A stretch of 43,589 nt of DNA from Elusimicrobiaceae bacterium (GCA_017534965.1 JAFXVA010000018.1:1-43589), one strand, 5' to 3'. Positions 8,984 to 16,908 are shown, counted from the first letter of the stretch. Translations and numbers: made by a program. The notes: generated by a model not told the origin, from the sequence alone.

Positions 8984-9435
8984 AAGAAAATATTTTTACA
9001 TATTTAGCTAAAATAAGTAATTGGTTATATTTGATTCTTATTTTTTGTTTATTCGGCTGCATCAAAAATATTTTAATGCTTAAATATGTCGGTTTAAATT
9101 ACACTTATTTTATAACTAAACTTTGTGTTGCCATGGCGGTAATTTATTTCGTGCAAAGTGTGCTTATTTTACTTAGACAAAGAATTGTTTGGCTTGCTTC
9201 TTTAATTCAATGTGCGTTTTGTATCTTTGTTTATAGAGATTTCACTTTTTTGCCTATCGCAAAAGTTTTTAATATGATTAGAGATATTTTATTTCCTAAT
9301 CTTACTTATGGGGAAGAATATTTTATCAGTTTTGCTATAATATCTTTTTTATTTTGCTTGGAAATTATAAAAACTTATTTGCTTTATACTTTGACAGACC
9401 AAGTTAATTTTGGTAAAAAAGATATTAAAAGATAA
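8980..9435 (+). CDS. Small integral membrane protein, unknown function
   Basis: I do not recognise this 151-residue protein. It has about four hydrophobic helices (near 13-32, 46-66, 70-88 and 110-135) with short basic loops, and no motif that fixes a function. Its ATG overlaps the ddl stop (ATGA), so it is translationally coupled to ddl. That makes a role at the cytoplasmic membrane, possibly linked to envelope synthesis, a reasonable but unproven inference. A pilin gene with its own ribosome binding site follows after 44 bases. Confidence 0.6.
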   Translation: MKENIFTYLAKISNWLYLILIFCLFGCIKNILMLKYVGLNYTYFITKLCVAMAVIYFVQSVLILLRQRIVWLASLIQCAFCIFVYRDFTFLPIAKVFNMIRDILFPNLTYGEEYFISFAIISFLFCLEIIKTYLLYTLTDQVNFGKKDIKR

Positions 9436-9479
9436 TAAATAAAATCTATAAATTAAAAATTTAATACGGAGAAAATAAA

Positions 9480-9965
9480 ATGAAAACAAATAAAGGTTTT
9501 ACTTTAGTGGAAATTCTTGTAGTAGTTTTAATAATCGGCATTTTATCAGCTATTGCTGTGCCTCAATATAACCGCTCTGTAAAAAAGAGTCGCGCTATGC
9601 AACAGGTTATTTTACTTAAAAGTGCCCGAGAATCTTTAGACGCCTTTTATTTGGTTCATAGAGAAGATGCTACTCCAACCAGAGAAGATCTTGAAATAGA
9701 ACTTCCTCCTAATACAGATGATTTGGATATTCAAGTAATAAAAAATAGTGACGGCGTTAGAGTTGCTGCTAGAGAAAAGAAAAATGGCGGAGATGATTTT
9801 GTTATAAGATATTTTAGGACTTCTCCAAGATTTCCGGAATATACAGGCAGAATTGTTTGCACCGGACAAAATTCCACAGGGGATAAAATTTGCCAGGATA
9901 TAGGCGGAACAGACGGCCATAAATATAAGTTTATTCCTAGTCAAAATGCGTGGTATCTAAACTAA
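9480..9965 (+). CDS. Type IV pilin-like protein
   Basis: This prepilin of 161 residues has a six-residue leader (MKTNKG), cleavage expected between Gly6 and Phe7, and Glu at mature position 5 (FTLVE). The usual hydrophobic helix LVVVLIIGILSAIAVPQY follows. It would be processed by the prepilin peptidase and packed into a pilus or pseudopilus. The C-terminal half holds two cysteines (IVC and KIC) that could close a small disulfide loop. A good ribosome binding site (ACGGAG) lies ten bases before the ATG. The same leader is found before the lipoprotein at 23154. A terminator follows directly. Whether it is a major or minor pilin cannot be told. Confidence 0.88.
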   Translation: MKTNKGFTLVEILVVVLIIGILSAIAVPQYNRSVKKSRAMQQVILLKSARESLDAFYLVHREDATPTREDLEIELPPNTDDLDIQVIKNSDGVRVAAREKKNGGDDFVIRYFRTSPRFPEYTGRIVCTGQNSTGDKICQDIGGTDGHKYKFIPSQNAWYLN

Positions 9966-9983
9966 AGTATATATTTGTAATAT

Positions 9984-10022
9984 AAAAAACCCGCTATTCC
10001 AAAAAGGAACAGCGGGTTTTTT
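9984..10022. terminator. Bidirectional terminator between pilin and LOG gene
   Basis: The stem ACCCGCT-A-TTCC / GGAA-C-AGCGGGT (9989-10000 with 10006-10017) has one A-C mismatch and a loop of five A. It is flanked by an A run on the left and a T run on the right, so it can serve the convergent genes on both sides. Confidence 0.9.
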
Positions 10023-10033
10023 GTAGGTAAACT

Positions 10034-10834
10034 CTATTTTACGTGATAGAATTTTTTAAGAACAGCAACGGCTTCTTCTGCTGTGTCAACTAAAGCAAAA
10101 GTATCATTGTGGGAAATAACGCCGTAATCAAATAATTTTTGAGTGTTAAAAATGCCGTTCCAAAATTCTCTGCCGACGAGAACTACGGGGATTTTTTTCT
10201 TTTTGCCTGTTTGAACTAAAGTTAAAATTTCAAACATTTCATCAAAAGTGCCATAACCTCCGGGGAAAACAACAACAGCTTTAGATCTCATAACAAGGTG
10301 CATTTTTCTGATGGCGAAATAATGAAATAAAAAAGCAAAACCTTTAGAAATATATTTGTTTGGTCTTTGTTCCATAGGCAAAGTAATATTAAAACCAATA
10401 CTTGTGCCACCGGCTTCATAAGCACCGCGGTTGGCTGCTTCCATAATACCAGGTCCTCCGCCGGTAACAATACTAAAGCGTTTATTTGTTTTGCTAACGC
10501 AAATATGAGCAAATTTTCTTGCTTCGTCATAATATTTTGATAAAGAGGCAAGGCCTTTTGCTTCTTTTAAAGCAATTTGAAGTTTTTTATTTTTAGGGTC
10601 TTTTTTTAGTTTAGCTTCTAAATCTTTTACTCTCTTGGCAGATTCTTTTTTATCTCTTATTCTTGCACTGCCAAAGCAAACAATACATTCATCAATATTG
10701 GCTTTTTTCAAAGCAAGTTCTGGCTTTAAAAGTTCAAGCTGAAGTCTAATTGAACGGGCTTCGTCACTTTTTAAAAAGTCAAGATCCTCGTATGCTTTTG
10801 TGTAAGATGTTGATATAGGATTTTTTAATAACAT
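10034..10834 (-). CDS. LOG-family Rossmann protein (putative nucleotide phosphoribohydrolase)
   Basis: The LOG (Lonely Guy, TIGR00730) family hydrolyses nucleoside 5'-monophosphates to base and ribose phosphate. Some members activate cytokinins, and bacterial roles vary. The two family signatures are clear: GGGPGIMEAANRGA at 125-138 and PGGYGTFDEMFE at 191-202. At 266 residues it is one of the longer forms, with an extra Lys-rich helical insert (about 60-105) between the first strand and the GGG motif. The start at 10834 has GAGGAG seven bases upstream. It directly follows dxs with no gap, so it is probably the last gene of the prenyl synthase-dxs-LOG unit. Confidence 0.85.
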   Translation of the reverse strand: MLLKNPISTSYTKAYEDLDFLKSDEARSIRLQLELLKPELALKKANIDECIVCFGSARIRDKKESAKRVKDLEAKLKKDPKNKKLQIALKEAKGLASLSKYYDEARKFAHICVSKTNKRFSIVTGGGPGIMEAANRGAYEAGGTSIGFNITLPMEQRPNKYISKGFAFLFHYFAIRKMHLVMRSKAVVVFPGGYGTFDEMFEILTLVQTGKKKKIPVVLVGREFWNGIFNTQKLFDYGVISHNDTFALVDTAEEAVAVLKKFYHVK

Positions 10835-12697
10835 TTATTTTCTCCTCTTATTTAAGAATTTTGAAATTGAAGCGGCAATTTGTTTTGGCTCAAGGCCAAG
10901 TTCCTCATGCAGCTGGGCCTGTTTTGCGTGTTCAACAAAAGTGTCGCCGATACCAAGTCTAAGTAAACTGGCTTGGCAATTATTATCACAAATAAATTCG
11001 CTGACTGCAGAACCAAAACCGCCAGCAAGGACATTATCTTCAATAGTTATAATATTCTCGCTTAAATCAAGAGCTTCTTTTATGGCTTTTGTATCAAGCG
11101 GTTTTATAAAGCGCATATTTAAAACACCGCAATCAATATTCTTTTTGGCAAGAAGTTCGGCTGCTTCTAAAGCAGGATGCACCATATTGCCAACAGCAAG
11201 AATATTTACATCTTTGCCTTTACTTAGCCATTTTGCTTTGCCAAGGGTAAGTTTTTTAAGTTCTGCGTCCATTTTTACACCGACGGCACTACCGCGCGGA
11301 TATCTTAAAATAAACGGCGCTTTTGCCTCAAAAGCAGTTTTAAGCATGTGTTGCAGTTCATTTTCATCAGCTGGGGCGGCGATATAAAGATTTGGAATAT
11401 TTCTAAATAAACTTAAATCAAAAACGCCGTGGTGGGTTGGCCCGTCTTCGCCTACACCGCCAGCTCTGTCAAAAGCAAACACTACCGGCAGATTTTGAAG
11501 GCAAATATCTTGCTGTATCTGGTCATAGCATCTTTGTGAAAAAGAGGAATATAAAGCAACTAGCGGCTTTAAACCTTGCGTGGCAAGCCCGCCTGCAAAA
11601 GTAGCGGCATGTTCTTCTGCAATACCGACATCATAAAAGCGCTCTGGGTAAGTTTCTCTAAACGGAGCTAGCCCCGTTCCTTCGGGCATAGCGGCGGTAA
11701 TTGCGGTAATAGTTTTATCTTCTTTTGCAAGTTTCATTAAAGCATCGGAAAAGGCTTTTGTGTAAGTTATTCTATCGCTTTTGCCGATAACTTCGCCGGT
11801 ATCGGCATCAAAAATGCCAAGGCCGTGGTATTTGGTCGGTTTTGCTTCGGCAGGGGGATAACCTTTGCCTTTTTTGGTAACAATATGCAAGAAAACAGGT
11901 CCCTTAATATCTTTAATTTGCTCAAGGGTGTCAACTAAAGCAAGAACATCATTTCCGTCAACAGGACCAAAATATTTAAAGCCCATTTCCGCAAATAATA
12001 CGCCTGAAAACAAAATTGATTTTGCCCTTTTGGCAAGTTTAACAACGTTTTTGCCGATATCGCTATCACCTATTTTATTTTCAATAGTATCTTCTAAAGC
12101 TTGGGTATATTTTGCGCTTAAAAGTTTTGTTAAAAAAGAGCCAAGCGCACCCACGCGTTTAGAAATAAACATCTGATTATCGTTTAATACAACAAGTAAA
12201 TTTGTTTTTAAAAGCCCTGCGTTTTGTAAAGCTTCATAGGCCATACCGCCTGTCATGGAGCCGTCTGCAACAATGGCAACAACTTTATTTTTTTCTTTCT
12301 TTTGGTCGCGCGCACAAGCCATACCTAGTGCAGCCGAAAGTGCCGTTGAAGCATGCCCCGCACCAAAAGTGTCATATTCTGATTCATAAATTTTTAAAAA
12401 GCCGCTTAATCCTTTTTGTTTACGGATAGTTTTAAAAGCTTCTTTTCTGCCTGTCAAAATTTTATGGGCATATGCTTGGTGGCCCGTGTCGAAAACAAGT
12501 TTATCTTCCGGTGTGTTAAAAACATAATGCAAGGCAACAATAAAATCAACCGCGCCTAAACTTGAAGCCAAGTGACCGCCGGTGTGGCTGATAGTTTCAA
12601 TGATATAATTTCTGATTTCCTGGCAAAGTTCGGGCAGTTGTTCTTTTTTTAATTTTCTTAAATCTTTGGGGGAATTAATTGTTTCTAAAAGTTCCAT
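10835..12697 (-). CDS. dxs: 1-deoxy-D-xylulose-5-phosphate synthase
   Basis: Dxs condenses pyruvate with glyceraldehyde 3-phosphate using thiamine diphosphate, the first step of the MEP isoprenoid route. The protein has 620 residues, the normal length. It shows H42, TGHQAYAHK at 71-79, the thiamine-diphosphate motif DGSMTGG...NDN (145-174), the catalytic region AEEHAATFAGGLA and GEDGPTHHG. The start overlaps the stop of the prenyl synthase gene by one base (TAATG), with GAGAGGA as ribosome binding site. With ispD and ispF at 22 kb it places MEP-pathway isoprenoid synthesis in this organism. The other pathway genes are not in the window. Confidence 0.96.
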   Translation of the reverse strand: MELLETINSPKDLRKLKKEQLPELCQEIRNYIIETISHTGGHLASSLGAVDFIVALHYVFNTPEDKLVFDTGHQAYAHKILTGRKEAFKTIRKQKGLSGFLKIYESEYDTFGAGHASTALSAALGMACARDQKKEKNKVVAIVADGSMTGGMAYEALQNAGLLKTNLLVVLNDNQMFISKRVGALGSFLTKLLSAKYTQALEDTIENKIGDSDIGKNVVKLAKRAKSILFSGVLFAEMGFKYFGPVDGNDVLALVDTLEQIKDIKGPVFLHIVTKKGKGYPPAEAKPTKYHGLGIFDADTGEVIGKSDRITYTKAFSDALMKLAKEDKTITAITAAMPEGTGLAPFRETYPERFYDVGIAEEHAATFAGGLATQGLKPLVALYSSFSQRCYDQIQQDICLQNLPVVFAFDRAGGVGEDGPTHHGVFDLSLFRNIPNLYIAAPADENELQHMLKTAFEAKAPFILRYPRGSAVGVKMDAELKKLTLGKAKWLSKGKDVNILAVGNMVHPALEAAELLAKKNIDCGVLNMRFIKPLDTKAIKEALDLSENIITIEDNVLAGGFGSAVSEFICDNNCQASLLRLGIGDTFVEHAKQAQLHEELGLEPKQIAASISKFLNKRRK

Positions 12698-13689
12698 TAA
12701 TAAGTCCTCTCAATAATAAAATAAGCCATATCATATAAGGGTTTAAGTTTGTTTGATTTGATTTTATCTAAAGCGGAAATTGCCTGTTTTGTTGCTTTTT
12801 GGGCGGCAAGTTTTGCTTCTTCCAGTCCGTATAAGGTAACAAAGGTTAATTTTTTATTTGTTAAATCGCTATTACTTTTGCCAAGTTGTTTTTTCGTTTT
12901 TGTAGCATCTAAAATATCATCTGCCACTTGGAAGGCAAAACCGATTGCTTCGGCATAAGTTTGGATATTTTTTAAATCTTTATCTTTGGCACCGGCAAGT
13001 ATTGCTCCCATTTCAACAGCGGTTTTAATTAAAGCACCTGTTTTATTTGTGTGAATATATTTGAGCAGTGCAGAAGCGGAAACTTCTTTTGCGTTTTTAG
13101 GCAAAAGATAATAACCGGCTAAATGCCCTTTAAAATATTTTGTTTTGGCAAGAACGCTTGCCCTTTTGCTTTTGCCTTCCAAAATACCTTCGGCAAAAAC
13201 ATCGGCAACTTGCCCGCCAATCATACCGCTGACCCCACCGTAATGGGCAAGACTGCTAAGGGCTTTTAAAGTTCTTTCAAAACCCACTTTTTTAACTTGT
13301 GCGTTTCTGGCAAGTGTTTCAAAGGCGTAAGTTAAAAGAGCGTCGCCTGCAAGTAAAGCAGTATCTTCGCCAAAGATTATATGGTTTGTGGGTTTGCCGC
13401 GGCGCAAAGAATCATTATCCATAGAAGGTAAATCGTCGTGAATTAAAGAATAAGTGTGCAACATTTCAACAGCGCAGGCGGCTGCTTCAACATCTTTTGG
13501 GGCAAGACCAAATGCCTCAGCCGTCCAAGTGAGCAAGACAGGGCGAACTCTCTTTCCGCCGGCCATTAAGGAATAACTCATTGCGTCAACGATAATTTGG
13601 GGGGTATTTTTAATTAAAGAAATTTGTTTTTTTAGGGCTTTATCAATATTTTTAGCTGTTTTTAAAAGTGTTTTTTCAAAGTTTTTCAT
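12697..13689 (-). CDS. ispA: Polyprenyl (farnesyl/geranylgeranyl) diphosphate synthase
   Basis: This enzyme condenses isopentenyl diphosphate with allylic diphosphates to C15 or C20 chains. It has the first Asp-rich motif DDLPSMD (85-91) with the RRGKPTNH segment, KTGALI (217-222) and the second motif DDILD (257-261). The ATG at 13689 has GAGAGG seven bases upstream. The in-frame GTG at 13695 is worse placed. The length of 330 residues exceeds the usual 290-300 because about 35 extra Lys-rich residues (about 167-203) separate MIGGQVADV from YIHTNKTGALI. Product chain length cannot be fixed by eye. It forms a unit with dxs and the LOG gene. Confidence 0.9.
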   Translation of the reverse strand: MKNFEKTLLKTAKNIDKALKKQISLIKNTPQIIVDAMSYSLMAGGKRVRPVLLTWTAEAFGLAPKDVEAAACAVEMLHTYSLIHDDLPSMDNDSLRRGKPTNHIIFGEDTALLAGDALLTYAFETLARNAQVKKVGFERTLKALSSLAHYGGVSGMIGGQVADVFAEGILEGKSKRASVLAKTKYFKGHLAGYYLLPKNAKEVSASALLKYIHTNKTGALIKTAVEMGAILAGAKDKDLKNIQTYAEAIGFAFQVADDILDATKTKKQLGKSNSDLTNKKLTFVTLYGLEEAKLAAQKATKQAISALDKIKSNKLKPLYDMAYFIIERTY

Positions 13690-13713
13690 AAACACACCTC
13701 TCTTTGTATATTA

Positions 13714-13719
13714 TATAAT
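13714..13719 (+). promoter_or_regulatory. -10 element of rimO, possible leaderless message
   Basis: A perfect TATAAT ends six bases before the rimO ATG at 13726. Transcription would start on or next to the start codon, and no Shine-Dalgarno sequence is present. The -35 match (13691-13696) is poor. The whole divergent spacer between rimO and the prenyl synthase gene is only 36 bases. Confidence 0.55.
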
Positions 13720-13725
13720 ATATAT

Positions 13726-15009
13726 ATGAATTTCTACTTGATAAGTTTGGGTTGCCCCAAAAATTTAACCGATAGCGAAAATTTTTCCGCCCGTCTTATA
13801 GCAAAAGGCCATAAGATGGTTTTTGACGAGAACGAAGCCGATGTTATTATCATTAATACTTGCGGTTTTCTTTCTTCTGCGATAAAAGAAGCAAAAGAAA
13901 ATATAAAATACGCCCTTAAATTAAAGAAGAAAGGCATTATTAAAAAAGTTGCCGTGACCGGTTGCGCGGTGGATAGATTAAAACAAGATTTAGTTGAAGA
14001 ATTTAAAGAGGCAGATTTGTTTTTTTCCATTTCAAAACAAGATGCTATTGAAAAAATCATAAATAAAACAGGTTTTCTTTATAGCCCGATACAGAAAGAA
14101 CTTTTTATGCCTGAATATAAACTTTCTTTGACGGCTGGGCATAGTGCTTATTTAAAAGTGGCAGATGGTTGCAATAACCGCTGTGCTTATTGCGCAATAC
14201 CCTTTATCCGCGGTAATTACCGCTCTAAAACGCTTGAAGAAGTTGTAGCCGAAGCAAAACTTTTAGCTAAAAACGGCGCAAAGGAAATTTCCCTTATTGC
14301 GCAAGATACAACTTCCTACGGGCAAGATTTATACGGTAAACCCGAACTTGTTAAATTGCTTAAAAAACTTGTCAAACTAAAAGATGTTTGCCGTCTTAGA
14401 ATAATGTATGCTTACCCGCACCGCGTTTCAAAAGAACTTGCGGGTTTAATGGCAAGTGAAGAAAAAATATTTTCTTATCTTGATATACCTTTGCAGCATA
14501 TTTCCGCTGATATCCTTAAAAGAATGAACCGCCATTGCGGGCCTGAAAAAATAAAAGAAACGCTAAATATGCTAAAAGAGCGCGTGCCAAATATTGCGAT
14601 AAGAACAAACTTTATTGTCGGTTTCCCCGGCGAAACGGAAGCCGATTTTAAAGAACTTTTAAAATTTGTTAAAGAATATGAATTTGATAATGTCGGCGTG
14701 TTTGAGTTTTTTAGAGAGCCAGGCACCGCTGCCTATGATATGAAAAAGCAGATACCCGCCAAAATCAAAAAAGAACGCGCACTTGAGTTAAATAAAGTGC
14801 AAAGCCGCGTGGTTGATAAGATAAATAAAAAACTTGTCGGCTCTGTTGTGGAAGTGATTAGTGATACTTCTGACACAGGACGCACCTACCGCGACGCCCC
14901 TGATATAGACGGCCAAGTCTTTTTTGATAAACCTGTTAAAGCAGGCCAAATTTTCAAAGCAAAGATAATTAAAGCTAAAGGTTATCAAAGAGTAGCTTCC
15001 GTAAAATAA
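13726..15009 (+). CDS. rimO: Ribosomal protein S12 methylthiotransferase
   Basis: RimO is a radical-SAM enzyme with two [4Fe-4S] clusters that methylthiolates an aspartate of ribosomal protein S12. The N-terminal GCPKNLTDSE separates RimO from its tRNA-modifying relative MiaB. Cluster ligands are C10, C46 and C80 in the UPF0004 domain and C149, C153 and C156 (CNNRCAYC) in the radical-SAM domain. A C-terminal TRAM domain follows from about residue 365. The length of 427 residues is normal. The start is fixed by the family N-terminus and by the very short upstream spacer. It is transcribed divergently from the ispA-dxs-LOG unit. Confidence 0.95.
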   Translation: MNFYLISLGCPKNLTDSENFSARLIAKGHKMVFDENEADVIIINTCGFLSSAIKEAKENIKYALKLKKKGIIKKVAVTGCAVDRLKQDLVEEFKEADLFFSISKQDAIEKIINKTGFLYSPIQKELFMPEYKLSLTAGHSAYLKVADGCNNRCAYCAIPFIRGNYRSKTLEEVVAEAKLLAKNGAKEISLIAQDTTSYGQDLYGKPELVKLLKKLVKLKDVCRLRIMYAYPHRVSKELAGLMASEEKIFSYLDIPLQHISADILKRMNRHCGPEKIKETLNMLKERVPNIAIRTNFIVGFPGETEADFKELLKFVKEYEFDNVGVFEFFREPGTAAYDMKKQIPAKIKKERALELNKVQSRVVDKINKKLVGSVVEVISDTSDTGRTYRDAPDIDGQVFFDKPVKAGQIFKAKIIKAKGYQRVASVK

Positions 15010-15026
15010 CTTATTTTAAAAAACTC

Positions 15027-15056
15027 TTGACAAATATTGTATTTTTTGTTTATACT
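15027..15056 (+). promoter_or_regulatory. Sigma70-type promoter for the OsmC-like gene
   Basis: TTGACA (15027-15032) is separated by 18 bases from TATACT (15051-15056). It lies 17 bases after the rimO stop and about 175 bases before the OsmC-like start, so the transcript would carry a long leader. Confidence 0.75.
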
Positions 15057-15062
15057 ATAAAA

Positions 15063-15190
15063 TAATTAGTTTTACTAATTATAAAGTATTATAAATAAAA
15101 TACTTTTGTGTGCAGGTAAAATCCTGCCGGAAAACTTCATTTGAGAGGGCAAAACCGAAAACTGCAAAAAGGGGATGCCCTCTCCTCCGG
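15063..15190 (+). promoter_or_regulatory. Structured 5' leader, candidate riboswitch or small RNA
   Basis: The leader of the OsmC-like gene holds four successive helices. They are AATTAGT/ACTAATT (15063-15079), AAAGTATT/AATACTTT (15083-15106), GCAGG-TAAAAT-CCTGC (15112-15127), and GAGAGGGCA/TGCCCTCTC (15143-15184), whose loop is rich in A and G. A CCGG at 15127-15130 can pair with a CCGG at 15187-15190 and enclose the last helix. The loop CTGC could also pair with GCAG of the third helix. I cannot match this layout to a known riboswitch class. No T run follows, so any control would act at translation. Confidence 0.5.
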
Positions 15191-15232
15191 TAAAAAAATA
15201 TTTTGATAAAATAAAAGAAAAGGGAGGTATTT

Positions 15233-15619
15233 ATGTTAGAAGCAAATTATACAGGAAAGAAAAAAGTAGAAGTAAGGGTAAACAATTATAAAGTTTATAC
15301 CGATATGCCCATTGATTTTGGCGGGGAAAGCAGCGCACCCAATCCTTTTGAAATGTTTATGGCTTCTTTTATTGCCTGTCAGGCAGTTTTTGCGATGTCT
15401 TTTGTAGAAAAAAATAATATGAAAAAGGAAGATTTTTCCTTTAGAGCAGAACCTGTTTTTGATGATAAAGGTTTAATTACAAAAATGACAACTATTGTCA
15501 AAATTCCTTCTGATTTCCCAACGGAAAAAGAGGCAACTTTCATAAATGTTTTAAAAACTTGCAAAGTGGGCAAACACTTAACTTTTGAAAAAGAAATTTT
15601 ATTAGAACGAGCATTGTAG
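15233..15619 (+). CDS. OsmC-like protein
   Basis: The 128-residue product fits the OsmC/Ohr superfamily, thiol peroxidases that reduce organic hydroperoxides, and related proteins of unknown role. The family segment APNPFEMFMASFIACQAVFAMSF carries Cys49, and a second cysteine lies at 110 (LKTCKVGKHL), the positions expected of the redox pair. It is slightly shorter than typical OsmC or Ohr (about 140). A GGGAGG lies six to seven bases before the ATG. It is monocistronic, with its own promoter, structured leader and terminator. The next gene downstream, a TSUP transporter, may also concern sulfur compounds, but this is only context. Confidence 0.82.
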   Translation: MLEANYTGKKKVEVRVNNYKVYTDMPIDFGGESSAPNPFEMFMASFIACQAVFAMSFVEKNNMKKEDFSFRAEPVFDDKGLITKMTTIVKIPSDFPTEKEATFINVLKTCKVGKHLTFEKEILLERAL

Positions 15620-15647
15620 GGCTTCGGCTTTTGGGCTATTTTTAATT

Positions 15648-15719
15648 TTTTAGAAATTTCGGATACGCGGGGTTACCACCCGCTCGGGGTATACCTCATT
15701 TCTAAAATCGTTTTTTTTT
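15648..15719 (+). terminator. Elaborate terminator-like structure after the OsmC-like gene
   Basis: An outer stem TTTTAGAAAT/ATTTCTAAAA (15648-15657 with 15698-15707) encloses an inner hairpin GCGGG-GTTACCA-CCCGC (15667-15683) and a GGATAC/GTATACC pairing. Nine T residues follow at 15711-15719. The length and layering exceed an ordinary terminator hairpin, so the 3' end of a small RNA is an alternative. Confidence 0.65.
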
Positions 15720-15859
15720 ACAAAAAAACTAATTAAAACTATCTTCAAAATCCTGTGCCTTAGATAAGAGAAAGCGGCTTAGTTTTTTCCTAAAAAATAC
15801 TTTGCCGTATGGGTAATTTTAACATATCAAAATTCTTATAAAAAAGTTTTTTTTCGTGT

Positions 15860-15900
15860 AAAACCTCTCTATATATTCTAAAATATAAGAGAGGTTTTTT
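15860..15900 (+). terminator. Terminator-like hairpin just before the TSUP gene
   Basis: The stem AAAACCTCTC/GAGAGGTTTT (15860-15869 with 15889-15898), extended by ATAT/ATAT, ends in six T residues at 15895-15900. The next start codon lies only 14 bases later. A weak promoter (TTGCCG 15802-15807, 17-base spacer, TATCAA 15825-15830) lies before it, so it may act as an attenuator for the transporter. Confidence 0.65.
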
Positions 15901-15914
15901 AGAAAAAAGAGAAA

Positions 15915-16847
15915 ATGAATATTGCTTGGTATCTTTATTTTATTTTGCCTTTAATTGGTTTTGTGGGTATGTTTGCCGGCGGTTATTGGGGCGTTGGGTG
16001 CGGTTGGCTTATTGTGCCGGTTATGCTTATTTTTGGGTTTTCTCCGGCGGAAGCTGTGGGGGTAAGTCTTTTACAAATGGTGCCTTCCACTTTGCCGGTA
16101 GCGATAAAAGATTTTCCTAAAATAAACTGGGGCAGGCGTTCCTTTGGCAAAAGAATGATTTTACCTTTAGGCATAGGTTGTTTTATAACGGCTTTTACAG
16201 GAAGATTTATAAATGCCTATCTTTACGGGCTTTTTGGCTCAACTGCTTTAATGGTTATTTTTTGTTTGGTTAATCTTTTTATAGGTTATCAAACTTTATT
16301 TTCAAAACCTATTCAAAACGAAAAGGCTTTGCCTGTTTTTACGCGCAAGCAAAGTTGGATTGCGTTTTTAGGTGGACTTGGAACAGGCATTTTTAGTTCG
16401 CTACTTGGTATTGGCGGGGCAATGATAATTAGACCGATTTTGGTTAATATTTTTAAAGTGCCCGAACAATGGACTGCGCGCGCGGTTCGTATTTTGCTTT
16501 TACTAACAACTTCTACAGGGGGGCTTTTTTATGTTATCAGTAGCGGTAAACAAACGGGGTTTGAAATTTTTGTTTTAACTCTTATTATTTCTGCCGGCGG
16601 GATGATGGGCTTTCCGCTTGGCGTAAAGTGCAATAATATTGTTTGCGAAAACGGCCGCGCAAGAACTCTGCAAAGAAGTTTTGTTGTTATTCCGTGCATA
16701 GTTTTAAGTAATACAATTTTAAAACTGCTTGGGCTTGCCGAAATCAGCCGTATCTTATCTTTAACTTTTGCCGTTTTACTTTTTATTTATATTGTCAGTT
16801 TTACTTTTTACTCACAAAAACACGCTGTTTCCCAAAAAGAAAAATAA
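15915..16847 (+). CDS. TSUP family (TauE/SafE-like) membrane transporter
   Basis: TSUP proteins move sulfur-containing or organic anions across the cytoplasmic membrane. The 310-residue product has about eight to nine hydrophobic helices arranged as two related halves. Each half begins with a Gly-rich segment, GYWGVGCGWLIVPVMLI near 24-40 and GIFSSLLGIGGAMIIRPIL near 160-180, which is the family signature. Length is at the upper end for the family. The substrate cannot be read from sequence. The ribosome binding site is weak (AAGAGA), and a terminator-like hairpin ends 14 bases before the ATG, so expression is probably conditional. Confidence 0.85.
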   Translation: MNIAWYLYFILPLIGFVGMFAGGYWGVGCGWLIVPVMLIFGFSPAEAVGVSLLQMVPSTLPVAIKDFPKINWGRRSFGKRMILPLGIGCFITAFTGRFINAYLYGLFGSTALMVIFCLVNLFIGYQTLFSKPIQNEKALPVFTRKQSWIAFLGGLGTGIFSSLLGIGGAMIIRPILVNIFKVPEQWTARAVRILLLLTTSTGGLFYVISSGKQTGFEIFVLTLIISAGGMMGFPLGVKCNNIVCENGRARTLQRSFVVIPCIVLSNTILKLLGLAEISRILSLTFAVLLFIYIVSFTFYSQKHAVSQKEK

Positions 16848-16856
16848 TTTTCTGCC

Positions 16857-16885
16857 TTGAAAATTCATTAAATATCAGTTATATT
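16857..16885 (+). promoter_or_regulatory. Promoter of the secreted HEXXGH protein gene
   Basis: TTGAAA (16857-16862), a 17-base spacer and TATATT (16880-16885) precede the ATG at 16909, with AGGAG at about 16898-16902 as ribosome binding site. Confidence 0.65.
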
Positions 16886-16908
16886 ATAAATTAGATAGGA
16901 GATTTTTT

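Noticed and set aside
13690-13695. GTG at 13695 as start of the prenyl synthase gene
   Set aside because: The ribosome binding site GAGAGG lies two bases from the GTG but seven from the ATG at 13689.
15108-15135. GGTAAAATCC-TGCCGG as part of a cobalamin riboswitch
   Set aside because: The B12 box and the CCCGCAACTG core are absent, and the downstream gene is not a cobalamin gene.
15143-15184. Resemblance of the OsmC leader (AGGGCAAAACC) and of the downstream structure at 15667 (GCGGGGTTACC) to pieces of the c-di-GMP-I riboswitch
   Set aside because: The two pieces lie on opposite sides of the OsmC-like gene about 500 bases apart, and the GNRA tetraloop, receptor and central junction of that riboswitch are missing. 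The match is probably chance.
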